From the NCBI GenBank assembly GCA_046347195.1, contig JAXMGQ010000021.1:14762-78761 (forward strand): DNA of 64,000 nucleotides, given 5' to 3'. Positions 57,645-64,000 of the stretch are shown here, in pieces. The stretch's first letter is position 1. The number at the start of each line of letters is the position of its first letter. Both the position numbers and the translations under genes were made by a program. The notes under the pieces were generated by a model. It saw nothing but the letters and a program-made list of their open reading frames with translations, had not been told where the DNA came from and made no database searches. Source of the DNA: TMP-86 sp046347195 (GTDB lineage: Bacteria; Pseudomonadota; Gammaproteobacteria; Steroidobacterales; Steroidobacteraceae).

Positions 57645-59960
57645 ATGCCGAACACGCGCACGCACGACACGACCTTGACGGCAGAGCTGCGTCAGGAAGC
57701 TCTCGACTATCACAAGGACCCCTCGCCAGGGAAGGTCGCAATCGCAGCGACCAAACCCTTGATCAATCAGCACGACTTGTCGCTGGCGTACTCGCCCGGC
57801 GTCGCAGCGGTCTGCCAGGAGATCGCGAGGGTCCCAAGTGCGATCGATCACTATACAGCCAGGGCGAACCTGATCGGTGTCATTACGAACGGCACGGCAG
57901 TACTTGGGCTTGGAGACATTGGACCAGCCGCCGCCAAGCCGGTGATGGAAGGCAAGGCCGTGCTCTTCAAGAAGTTTGCAGGTATCGACGCATTCGACAT
58001 AGAGATCGCTGAGCGTGATCCGGATAGGCTCGTCGAAATCATTGCGGCAATCGCGCCGACATTTGGCGGCATCAACCTCGAGGACATCAAGGCACCGGAG
58101 TGCTTCTACGTCGAAGAAAAACTCCGTGCCCGGCTCACGATACCCGTCTTTCACGACGATCAACATGGCACGGCGGTCATCGTCGGCGCCGCAGTGACGA
58201 ACGGGGCGAAGATCGTGGGGAAGAGTCTGGAATCCATGAAACTGGTCGTCAGCGGTGCCGGTGCCGCCGCGCTGGCGTGCGTCGACCTGTTGGTGGAACT
58301 CGGTATCCGGGAACACAGTGTATGGCTGTGTGATCTGGCTGGTGTCGTTTACGAAGGCCGCCGAGATCTCATGGACGAAAGGAAGGCGCGCTACGCACGG
58401 CCGACCCAGGCCAGGAGCCTCGCGGACATCCTCGAGGGGGCGGACATCTTCCTGGGGCTGTCTGCCGGCGGCGTCCTCAAGCAGGAATGGCTGGCGAAGA
58501 TGGCCCCCAATCCGTTGATCTTCGCGCTGGCCAACCCGGTACCGGAGATTCTGCCGGAGCTCGCGCGGCAGGCTCGGCCTGACGCCGTGATCGCGACAGG
58601 GCGCAGCGATTACCCGAATCAGGTCAACAACGTGCTTTGCTTCCCCTATGTGTTCCGCGGTGCGCTGGATGTCGGCGCCACGACGATAACGCGCTCGATG
58701 GAAGTCGCGGCTGTCCATGCGATTGCGCAGCTCGCTTCACGCGAGCAGAGCGACGTCGTTGCCAAGGCATACGGCATCCCGACGGCACCGTTCGGCAGGG
58801 AATATTTCATTCCAAAGCCATTCGACCCACGGCTCATGACGACGATTGCCCCGGCAGTTGCTCGCGCCGCGATGGACGCGGGGGTGGCGACACGCACGAT
58901 CGCTGATTTTCCTGCCTACCGGGACCGCTTGCAGTCGTTCGTATACCAGAGCGACACATTGATGAAGTCCCTGTTCGGAATCGCCCGCAAGATCCCGGCG
59001 GATCGCAAGCGTATCGTGTTCGCAGAAGGAGAGGATCGGCGCGTTCTGCAGGCGGTCCAGATTCTCATCGATGAGGATATCGCGGCGCCGGTGATCGTTG
59101 GGCGGCCGGAGGTGGTTCGGACGCGCATCTCGGCGCTCGGGCTGCGAGCCTCGCTTCCTCAGGAAATCCAGATCGTGGATGTCGGAAACGACCCCCGTTA
59201 CAGGGACTACTGGATGGCCTATTACGACCTGCGCAAGCGGGACGGCGTCACCCAGCAGTATGCGAAGATTGAAATGCGACGACGGGGCACGCTCATCGCT
59301 GCAATGATGCTTCGCAAGGGGGAGGTCGATGGCCTCATCTGCGGGACCTTCCCCAATACGCACCGGCACCTGCGATACATCGATTCAGTCATTGGCCGGT
59401 TGCCAGGCTGCCAGACCTATGCAGCGATGAATGCGCTCATATTGCCCGGGCATCAGATTTTCATCGTCGATACGCATGTAAACATCGATCCGTCCGCGGA
59501 ACAGCTTGCCGAGATCACCATCATGGCGGCGGACGCGATTCGGCGGTTTGGCATCGTTCCGAAAGCCGCGCTCCTGTCGCATTCCAACTTCGGCAGCAGC
59601 GATGCGCCGTCGGCTGTCAAAATGCGTTCCGTGCTGCAGCTCTTGAAGGAGCGGGCGCCCGACCTGGAGGTCGACGGCGAGATGCATGGCGATTCAGCGA
59701 TTGATGAAGCCACGCGCCGTGCGATCCTTGCGGATTCAACCCTTACCGGATCCGCCAACTTGCTGGTCATGCCGAACATCGATGCGGCGAATATTTCCTA
59801 CAATCTTCTGAAGACGGCGGCCGGGAATGGAGTGGTGATCGGGCCGATCCTGCTGGGGTGCAACGGGGCGGCTCATATCCTGACGCCATCATCGACCGTA
59901 CGACGCATCGTCAACGTGGCGACGTTGACCGTCGTTCAGGCGAACGCGCGGCGGAGCTGA
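57645..59960 (+). CDS. maeB: NADP-dependent malic enzyme with phosphotransacetylase-like domain
   Basis: 771 residues, standard for MaeB. The malic enzyme part contains SLAYSPGVAAVCQEIA, LGLGDIGPAAAKPVMEGKAVLFKKFAGIDAFDIEI, metal ligands in VFHDDQHGTA, and VVSGAGAAALACVDLLV for NADP. From about residue 430 a Pta/Ptb-like domain follows (IVFAEGEDRRVLQAVQIL, GLICGTFPNTHRHLRYID), regulatory and without acetyltransferase activity in studied MaeB. It decarboxylates malate to pyruvate with NADPH formation, joining the TCA cycle and gluconeogenesis. A core gene amid accessory ones, it suggests growth on C2/C4 carbon from catabolism. Confidence 0.97.
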   Translation: MPNTRTHDTTLTAELRQEALDYHKDPSPGKVAIAATKPLINQHDLSLAYSPGVAAVCQEIARVPSAIDHYTARANLIGVITNGTAVLGLGDIGPAAAKPVMEGKAVLFKKFAGIDAFDIEIAERDPDRLVEIIAAIAPTFGGINLEDIKAPECFYVEEKLRARLTIPVFHDDQHGTAVIVGAAVTNGAKIVGKSLESMKLVVSGAGAAALACVDLLVELGIREHSVWLCDLAGVVYEGRRDLMDERKARYARPTQARSLADILEGADIFLGLSAGGVLKQEWLAKMAPNPLIFALANPVPEILPELARQARPDAVIATGRSDYPNQVNNVLCFPYVFRGALDVGATTITRSMEVAAVHAIAQLASREQSDVVAKAYGIPTAPFGREYFIPKPFDPRLMTTIAPAVARAAMDAGVATRTIADFPAYRDRLQSFVYQSDTLMKSLFGIARKIPADRKRIVFAEGEDRRVLQAVQILIDEDIAAPVIVGRPEVVRTRISALGLRASLPQEIQIVDVGNDPRYRDYWMAYYDLRKRDGVTQQYAKIEMRRRGTLIAAMMLRKGEVDGLICGTFPNTHRHLRYIDSVIGRLPGCQTYAAMNALILPGHQIFIVDTHVNIDPSAEQLAEITIMAADAIRRFGIVPKAALLSHSNFGSSDAPSAVKMRSVLQLLKERAPDLEVDGEMHGDSAIDEATRRAILADSTLTGSANLLVMPNIDAANISYNLLKTAAGNGVVIGPILLGCNGAAHILTPSSTVRRIVNVATLTVVQANARRS

Positions 59961-60047
59961 AAGCGCGGCCTGAGAGCGACTAGGTTGCCCCCTTCGCGAA
60001 TGACCGGACGGATGATGTCGGTGATCGCCTCGGCGTCTTCTACCTGG

Positions 60048-60067
60048 TGATAGCATAAGTGCTATCA
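60048..60067. promoter_or_regulatory. Perfect inverted repeat, probable toxin-antitoxin operator
   Basis: TGATAGCA-taag-TGCTATCA: 8-bp arms, no mismatch, 4-base spacer, ending 11 bases before the toxin start codon. RHH antitoxins typically bind such sites and repress their own operon. Confidence 0.7.
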
Positions 60068-60078
60068 TCACATTCCAA

Positions 60079-60507
60079 ATGACGGCTCCCCGGATCGTTT
60101 TGGATAGCAATGTTCTGGTGTCGGCCTTTACAAGCGGTCGCGGCGCTTCGCGGGAAGTTCTGCGGCATTTGCTGAGAAACGAGGCGCGAGCCTTGATCTC
60201 CGTGCCTTTGTTCACGGAATATGAGGACGTACTGGCGCGGCCGCAAGTACAGCAGCGGTGCAGCTTGAGCTTGCCCGAGCAGGGAATGCTGTTTGACGCG
60301 TTCCTGGCCTGCACGGAACTGGTTGAGGTCTACTACCGCTGGAGGCCGAACCTGCCGGATGAATCCGACAACCATGTCCTGGAACTGGCTGTAGCGGCCG
60401 GCAGTGCAACGATCGTGACGTTCAACCGAAAGGACTTCTTGCGCGGTGAATTACGGTTTCCGGGTGTTGCCATCCAGTCGCCAGCTCGCTGGCTGAAAGA
60501 GATTTGA
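60079..60507 (+). CDS. PIN-domain toxin (putative ribonuclease)
   Basis: 142 residues. The PIN fold's acidic residues are seen in IVLDSNVLVSAF (Asp), EYEDVLARP (Glu) and LPDESDNHVLELAVAAG (Asp pair), followed by VTFNRKDF (the usual TxNxxDF strand). Such toxins are magnesium-dependent RNases that halt growth by cutting tRNA or mRNA. It belongs to the 'TA toxin component, PIN family' group of about 140 residues. The toxin precedes the antitoxin (10-base gap), the reverse of VapBC order but usual in this subgroup. A perfect palindrome lies upstream. Confidence 0.87.
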   Translation: MTAPRIVLDSNVLVSAFTSGRGASREVLRHLLRNEARALISVPLFTEYEDVLARPQVQQRCSLSLPEQGMLFDAFLACTELVEVYYRWRPNLPDESDNHVLELAVAAGSATIVTFNRKDFLRGELRFPGVAIQSPARWLKEI

Positions 60508-60517
60508 AGGAGAAGAC

Positions 60518-60748
60518 ATGTCGACTCTCACGATCCGGCTGCCCGACACGAAGCACGAGCGTCTGAAGGCGTTTGCCAGGATGCGCGGTATCAGCGTCAA
60601 CAAGTTGGTCGAGGAACTGGCCACGGTGGCGCTGGCGCAGGCAGATGCCGAGAACCGCTATCTGCTGCGCAAAGCTCGCGGCAACCCGACCGTGGGGCTC
60701 CAGCTGCTCGATAAGCTCGATCGGAAGCCCAAGGGTCACCGCGAATAG
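60518..60748 (+). CDS. Ribbon-helix-helix antitoxin
   Basis: 76 residues. The N-terminal strand MSTLTIRLPDTKHERLKAFA followed by RMRGISVNKLVEEL is the RHH DNA-binding fold. The C-terminal part (LLRKARGNPTVGLQLLDKLD) should wrap the toxin. AAGGAGAAGA precedes the ATG. It neutralises the PIN toxin just upstream and probably represses both genes through the 60048 palindrome. Confidence 0.85.
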   Translation: MSTLTIRLPDTKHERLKAFARMRGISVNKLVEELATVALAQADAENRYLLRKARGNPTVGLQLLDKLDRKPKGHRE

Positions 60749-60772
60749 CGGAGCGGTCGGCGGCTTGGATAT

Positions 60773-61696
60773 CTACGAACGCCGCGAATCCACTATCCTC
60801 ACCAGTCTCGCCAGCGTCTCGTTCACCGGCGCGGCGATACCGTGCCGGTGCGCCACCTCGACCAGCGCGCCGTTGATGGCGTCGATCTCGGTGCGCCGTT
60901 CATGCGCGACATCGTTGGCCATGGAGGGTCGATGGTGGGTGTGTTCGCGATAGGCCTTGGCGACGGTGGCGCGCACCCGTTCCTCGTTCACCGGCACGCC
61001 GGCGGCGCGCGCCACGGCGAAGCCCTCGGCGAGAATCGCCTGCGCCAGCGCGGGCCCGTCGGCGCAGGCGGCGATCTGGCCCACGGTGGAGTTCGTCAAC
61101 GCGGCCACCGGATTCATGGCGCAGTTGAAAATCACCTTTTCCCAGATGGCGATCTTGACCTCGGGATCGAGCCGGCTGGCAAGTCCGGCCCGCGACAGCA
61201 TCGCATCGAGCTCATGCAGGATGGGATGATCACCGCCGTCCAATGACCAGAAGCGCACTTCGCCGAAACCATGCGTGCGCACGCTGGCGGGTCCCGTGGC
61301 ATCCGCCGGCCAGGTGGTCGAGCCGATGGCGACGAGAGGTTCCGGCGCCGCGGCCAGAATGCGCTCGCCGTTGCCGAGGCCGTTCTGCAGGCTCAGCACG
61401 CAGGCACGCGGCGCGAGCAGGTGGCGCACCGAGGCGATGGCGGCCGCGATGTGATACGTCTTGGTGAACAACAGCACGGCGTCGAAGGGCGTCTCGACCT
61501 GCTGGGCGAGCGCAGCGTTGACGGCGATGCGGGAAGTGCTCTCATCTTCCGTGAGCGTGATGCCCTCCTGCCGGAGAGCTTCGACGACGGCCGGGTTGGC
61601 ATCGATCAGCGTGACGGGGAAGCCGGCGCGCGCCAGGCGCGCGCCGAACAGCTTGCCCATCGCCCCCACGCCGATGATGCCCACCGTGAGGGACAT
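60773..61696 (-). CDS. Ketopantoate reductase-family (ApbA/PanE-like) dehydrogenase
   Basis: 307 residues. It has VGIIGVGAMGKLFGARLARAG (GxGAMG NADP loop), LLFTKTYHIAAA, LQNGLGNGERI and the C-terminal catalytic region KVIFNCAMNPVAALTNSTVG with its lysine and asparagine. The family reduces 2-keto acids with NADPH. Placed six bases after a SnoaL-like gene and away from other pantothenate genes, it is more likely catabolic than panE proper. It is the last gene of a three-gene minus-strand operon. Confidence 0.88.
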   Translation of the reverse strand: MSLTVGIIGVGAMGKLFGARLARAGFPVTLIDANPAVVEALRQEGITLTEDESTSRIAVNAALAQQVETPFDAVLLFTKTYHIAAAIASVRHLLAPRACVLSLQNGLGNGERILAAAPEPLVAIGSTTWPADATGPASVRTHGFGEVRFWSLDGGDHPILHELDAMLSRAGLASRLDPEVKIAIWEKVIFNCAMNPVAALTNSTVGQIAACADGPALAQAILAEGFAVARAAGVPVNEERVRATVAKAYREHTHHRPSMANDVAHERRTEIDAINGALVEVAHRHGIAAPVNETLARLVRIVDSRRS

Positions 61697-61701
61697 CGGC
61701 G

Positions 61702-62556
61702 TCAGCGCGGCGTAGGTGGCGGAGGTGCAGACGCTGGCGCCGGGCCACCCGACAACGGCGTATTCGCGCTACCCGCATTGGCCGCGGTACCGGCGTCCAT
61801 ACCATGGGTGGAGTATTTCTCGCTGTCCTCCAAACTCCACGGCCGGCCCGTGACCGGGTTCGGATACGGGAACGGCGGCACATAGTGACCGGGATAGGAA
61901 TCGTAGGGTGAGGAGGGCGGCGCGTCCGGCGCATGCTCCGTGCTGGGCGCATTGTTCGAGAAGGACTGCTTGGCCCAGCCCTTGTCGTAGGGCGCGAAGT
62001 ACGTGCCGTACCAGCGCATGTACTGGAACTGCCACACGCCGTTGTGCTTGACGTAGCGGATGTCGTAGGTGCCTTCGGCCCATAGCGCGGCCTTCTGCCA
62101 CATGCCGATCTGGATGAAGGCGCGCCAGCGTCCGGTGGCGGTCTGTCCGCCGGGGGCCACGTCGACGACGCCCTGCAGCACCATGTGGTTCGACAGTTCG
62201 CCGTCGGCAAGCCCCGGATGGCCGCGACCGATCACCTGTTTGAACAGCCGCTCGACGCCGCTGGTGTTGCGATACACGCCGCGGTTGGAAATCTCCACGG
62301 TTGCATCGGACGCGAACAGCGGCACCACTTCGTCCCACACCTTCTTGTCGATGTAGTAACCGTAGGCGCGCGTGAGCTTCTCGATCGCCGCGCGATCTTC
62401 CAGCAGGCGCACCTTGCGCTCCAGCACCTCGACGCGCTGTTCCAGCTGCTTGCGCGCCGGCTCGGCGGCACGTGCCTGTGAACCGATCACACCCAGTCCG
62501 AAGGCGGCGAGGATCGCCACCAGCCAAACCCACGTGCTCATGCGCATTGTCCTCAT
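61702..62556 (-). CDS. SnoaL-like (NTF2-fold) exported protein
   Basis: 284 residues. A signal peptide (about 1-30) and a short coiled coil (KQLEQRVEVLERKVRLLEDR) precede an NTF2-like domain: AAIEKLTRAYGYYIDKKVWDE, DATVEISNRGVYRNTSGVERLF, VVDVAPGGQTATGRWRAF. Such domains hold hydratases, cyclases or isomerases for steroids and polyketides, but also non-enzymes. The tail has PGHYVPPFPYPNPVTGRPW and a Pro/Gly/Ala-rich end. It is a paralogue of the next gene, with nearly identical motifs in order. Confidence 0.87.
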   Translation of the reverse strand: MRTMRMSTWVWLVAILAAFGLGVIGSQARAAEPARKQLEQRVEVLERKVRLLEDRAAIEKLTRAYGYYIDKKVWDEVVPLFASDATVEISNRGVYRNTSGVERLFKQVIGRGHPGLADGELSNHMVLQGVVDVAPGGQTATGRWRAFIQIGMWQKAALWAEGTYDIRYVKHNGVWQFQYMRWYGTYFAPYDKGWAKQSFSNNAPSTEHAPDAPPSSPYDSYPGHYVPPFPYPNPVTGRPWSLEDSEKYSTHGMDAGTAANAGSANTPLSGGPAPASAPPPPTPR

Positions 62557-62587
62557 GATTCGACTCCTGCCTGAATTCGGATCTGCT

Positions 62588-63457
62588 TCAAGGCCGCGGC
62601 GCTTGCGGCGCCGGCGGACTGTCCGGTTGGCCCGGCGGTGGCGGCTTGTCCGGTTGTGGCGGCGGACTGCCAGGCTGCGCCGGTGGTCCGGCCGGCGGTG
62701 GCGATAAGCCGCTGGTCGAGTAACGCCGCGACTCCTGTTCCGTCCACGGCTTGCCGGTCACCGGGTTGGGATAGTGGAACGGCGGCACGTAATGCCCCGG
62801 ATACACATCGTACTGCACCGAGGGCGGCGCATCCGGCGGCGCGGTCTTGCTCGGGCCATTGTTGGGCAGCGAACGCACCGCCCAACCGGTGTCATACGGC
62901 GCGTAGAAGGTTGCATAAAAATGCATGTTCTGGATCTGCCAGCGGCCGTCGCGCTTCACGTAGTCGTTTTCATACGTGCCTTCGGACCACAAGCCGAACG
63001 CGCCGTACTGGCCGATCTGCACCGAGGCGCGCCAGCGACCCTTGGCCGCAAGACCGGAAGGCTCCACGTCGACGATGCCCTGCAGGATCATGTGATTGAA
63101 CAGCGCGCCCTGCGCCAGGCCCACGCGTCCTCCGCCCATGGCCTGGCGGAACAGGCGATCCACGCCTTCGCGGCCGCGATACACGCCGCGGCCCGCGATT
63201 TCGATGACGGCGTCGCCGGCGAAGCAGTCCACCACCTCGGGCCAGAGCTGCTTGTCGACATAATAACCATAGGCCCGGGTGAGCTTCTCGATGGCGGCGC
63301 GGTCATCGAGATGCTCCACGCGTCGTTCCAGCGCGGCCAGCCGCTGCTCGAGCGAGGCGGCCGTGGTGGAAGTGCCGAAGGCCGCCATGACGATGCCGGC
63401 GGCGCCGGCCAGCATGCGGCGAATACGTGAGTGATCTGCGCCCTCGACTCCAGCCAT
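62588..63457 (-). CDS. SnoaL-like (NTF2-fold) exported protein, paralogue
   Basis: 289 residues from ATG 63457 (MAGVEGADHSRIRR), chosen for the GGGGG tract just upstream; the frame is open to 63511. A signal peptide, a coiled-coil start (LEQRLAALERRVEHLDDR) and the NTF2-like domain (KLTRAYGYYVDKQLWPEVVD, IEIAGRGVYRGREGVDRLF) mirror the downstream copy. So does the motif PGHYVPPFHYPNPVTGKPW. The C-terminal 45 residues are over half proline. The two genes arose by tandem duplication with a 31-bp gap. The shared unit AIEKLTRAYGYY(I/V)DK is the best-kept part. Confidence 0.87.
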   Translation of the reverse strand: MAGVEGADHSRIRRMLAGAAGIVMAAFGTSTTAASLEQRLAALERRVEHLDDRAAIEKLTRAYGYYVDKQLWPEVVDCFAGDAVIEIAGRGVYRGREGVDRLFRQAMGGGRVGLAQGALFNHMILQGIVDVEPSGLAAKGRWRASVQIGQYGAFGLWSEGTYENDYVKRDGRWQIQNMHFYATFYAPYDTGWAVRSLPNNGPSKTAPPDAPPSVQYDVYPGHYVPPFHYPNPVTGKPWTEQESRRYSTSGLSPPPAGPPAQPGSPPPQPDKPPPPGQPDSPPAPQAPRP

Positions 63458-63528
63458 GTCGCCCCCGTATCCACGTGCCTGCCGTGCGGGCGAAACCGTG
63501 GTTTCAATCAAGATGGTTGGAAATCACA

Positions 63529-63542
63529 CTAACGTGAGTTAG
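63529..63542. promoter_or_regulatory. Inverted repeat in divergent SnoaL / MFS promoter region
   Basis: CTAAC-GTGA-GTTAG stands in the 276-bp gap between the SnoaL operon and the MFS gene. It looks like a regulator site (TetR or IclR type cannot be told apart). No regulator gene is within reach in this window. Confidence 0.35.
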
Positions 63543-63733
63543 GCTACAGCGCAAGTGCCAAGTGCATCGGGGAGGGCAGCAGCATGAGAAATCGAACCGT
63601 GACGGCGTTGATGGCGGCCGCGGCGCCATGAACGGCGAGGATGAAGTCCTGGCGAAGGCGGGACTGGCCGCGCTCGGCGCGGGTGGATGATCGCGCCACC
63701 GATTCGTTCGCCCGCGTGCACACTCCGACTCCA

Positions 63734-64000
63734 ATGTCCGCCCCCGGCGGTAATCGCGGCATCGACGTCGCCGCGCTGATCGACGCGGCACCCTGGAACC
63801 TGCGCCAGAAGCTGCTGCTGGTGGCGGTGGGCTGCGCCATCCTGCTGGATGGCTTCGACAACCAGTCGCTGGGCTTGGCGGCGCCCGCCATCATCCATGA
63901 ATGGGGCGTGAGCAAGGAGAGGCTGGCTCCCATCCTCGCCGTGGGGCAGGTCGGCATGATGTTCGGCACCGCATTCGGAGGGCTGACCGGCGATCGTCTC
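63734..64000 (+). CDS. MFS transporter, AAHS (aromatic acid:proton symporter) type, 5' part
   Basis: 89 codons from ATG 63734 to the window edge. After a polar start (MSAPGGNRGIDVAALIDAAP) comes WNLRQKLLLVAVGCAILLDGFDNQSLG. The LLDGFDxQ helix-1 motif marks the aromatic/organic acid symporter subfamily (PcaK, BenK, MhpT). LAPILAVGQVGMMFGTAFGGLTGDR is helix 2 with motif A beginning. It likely imports an aromatic or other cyclic acid processed by the divergent SnoaL/dehydrogenase operon. Confidence 0.87.
   Translation, partial: MSAPGGNRGIDVAALIDAAPWNLRQKLLLVAVGCAILLDGFDNQSLGLAAPAIIHEWGVSKERLAPILAVGQVGMMFGTAFGGLTGDRL

Noticed and set aside
57582..58718. N-terminal extension of the CoA-transferase frame
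   Set aside because: It covers the maeB coding sequence in antisense; the family N-terminus begins near 57581.

Overview
The window is a 64 kb stretch of a high-GC (roughly 62-65%) bacterial chromosome. Large TonB-dependent receptors without their own TonB box partners, GGDEF/EAL proteins, a two-component hybrid kinase with a periplasmic propeller, CocE-type hydrolases and SnoaL-like exported proteins point to an aerobic, catabolically versatile Proteobacterium. A Gammaproteobacterium of the Steroidobacter/Nevskia type is my best guess, but a sphingomonad-like Alphaproteobacterium cannot be excluded without a search. I saw no rRNA, tRNA, CRISPR array, prophage or replication origin.

Layout. 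0-2.8 kb: amidase (cut by the window edge), arylamine N-acetyltransferase, PRC-barrel protein, metallo-beta-lactamase-fold hydrolase. 2.8-20.2 kb: an accessory catabolic island with two GntR/FCD regulators. It holds a TonB receptor (plus the stump of a second one), a decayed 3-hydroxyacyl-CoA dehydrogenase, and a tightly coupled run hydantoinase A - hydantoinase B - SDR - BKACE (DUF849) - NCS1 permease. Next come a Gfo/Idh oxidoreductase with an APC permease, a P450 stump, and a MetE-like protein coupled to a second SDR. 20.5-23.8 kb: active-looking GGDEF-EAL protein and a drug-type MFS exporter. 23.9-31.7 kb: AraC - CocE hydrolase - CocE hydrolase - AraC - MFS (frameshifted), where the two AraC proteins are paralogues. 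31.7-37.6 kb: a damaged zone with a Fic pseudogene, a complete ISL3-family insertion sequence (27-bp inverted ends, exact 8-bp target duplication, frameshifted transposase), an unrecognised decayed gene, and a dimethylglycine-dehydrogenase-like FAD/GcvT gene broken by many frameshifts. 37.6-45 kb: second TonB receptor, an MttB-like (non-pyrrolysine) methyltransferase, a TPP-dependent enzyme, an exported cupin and a TlpA-like thioredoxin. 45-53.3 kb: a degenerate GGDEF-EAL protein, an exported subtilase with a Trp-Ser repeat tail, and a 1502-residue hybrid sensor kinase. 53.3-60 kb: two divergent APC permeases, a class III CoA-transferase and malic enzyme (maeB). 60-64 kb: a PIN/RHH toxin-antitoxin pair with a perfect operator-like palindrome, then an operon of two duplicated SnoaL-like exported proteins and a ketopantoate-reductase-like enzyme, and the start of an AAHS-type MFS transporter.

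How the genes may work together (inference). The 7.2-14.2 kb operon could take in an N-containing ring through the NCS1 permease and open it with the ATP-dependent HyuAB pair. An SDR or the hydroxyacyl dehydrogenase would then oxidise a beta-hydroxy acid, and BKACE would cleave the beta-keto acid. A 16-bp palindrome before hyuA and a 13/16-matching copy in front of the TonB receptor suggest one GntR regulon for both. The 35-45 kb block (TonB receptor, MttB-like, FAD/GcvT enzyme) looks like methylated-amine catabolism. Single-base frameshifts that leave the protein sequence otherwise well conserved are concentrated between 30 and 38 kb. Either this is a patch of recent decay or a stretch of low-quality sequence, and reads are needed to tell.
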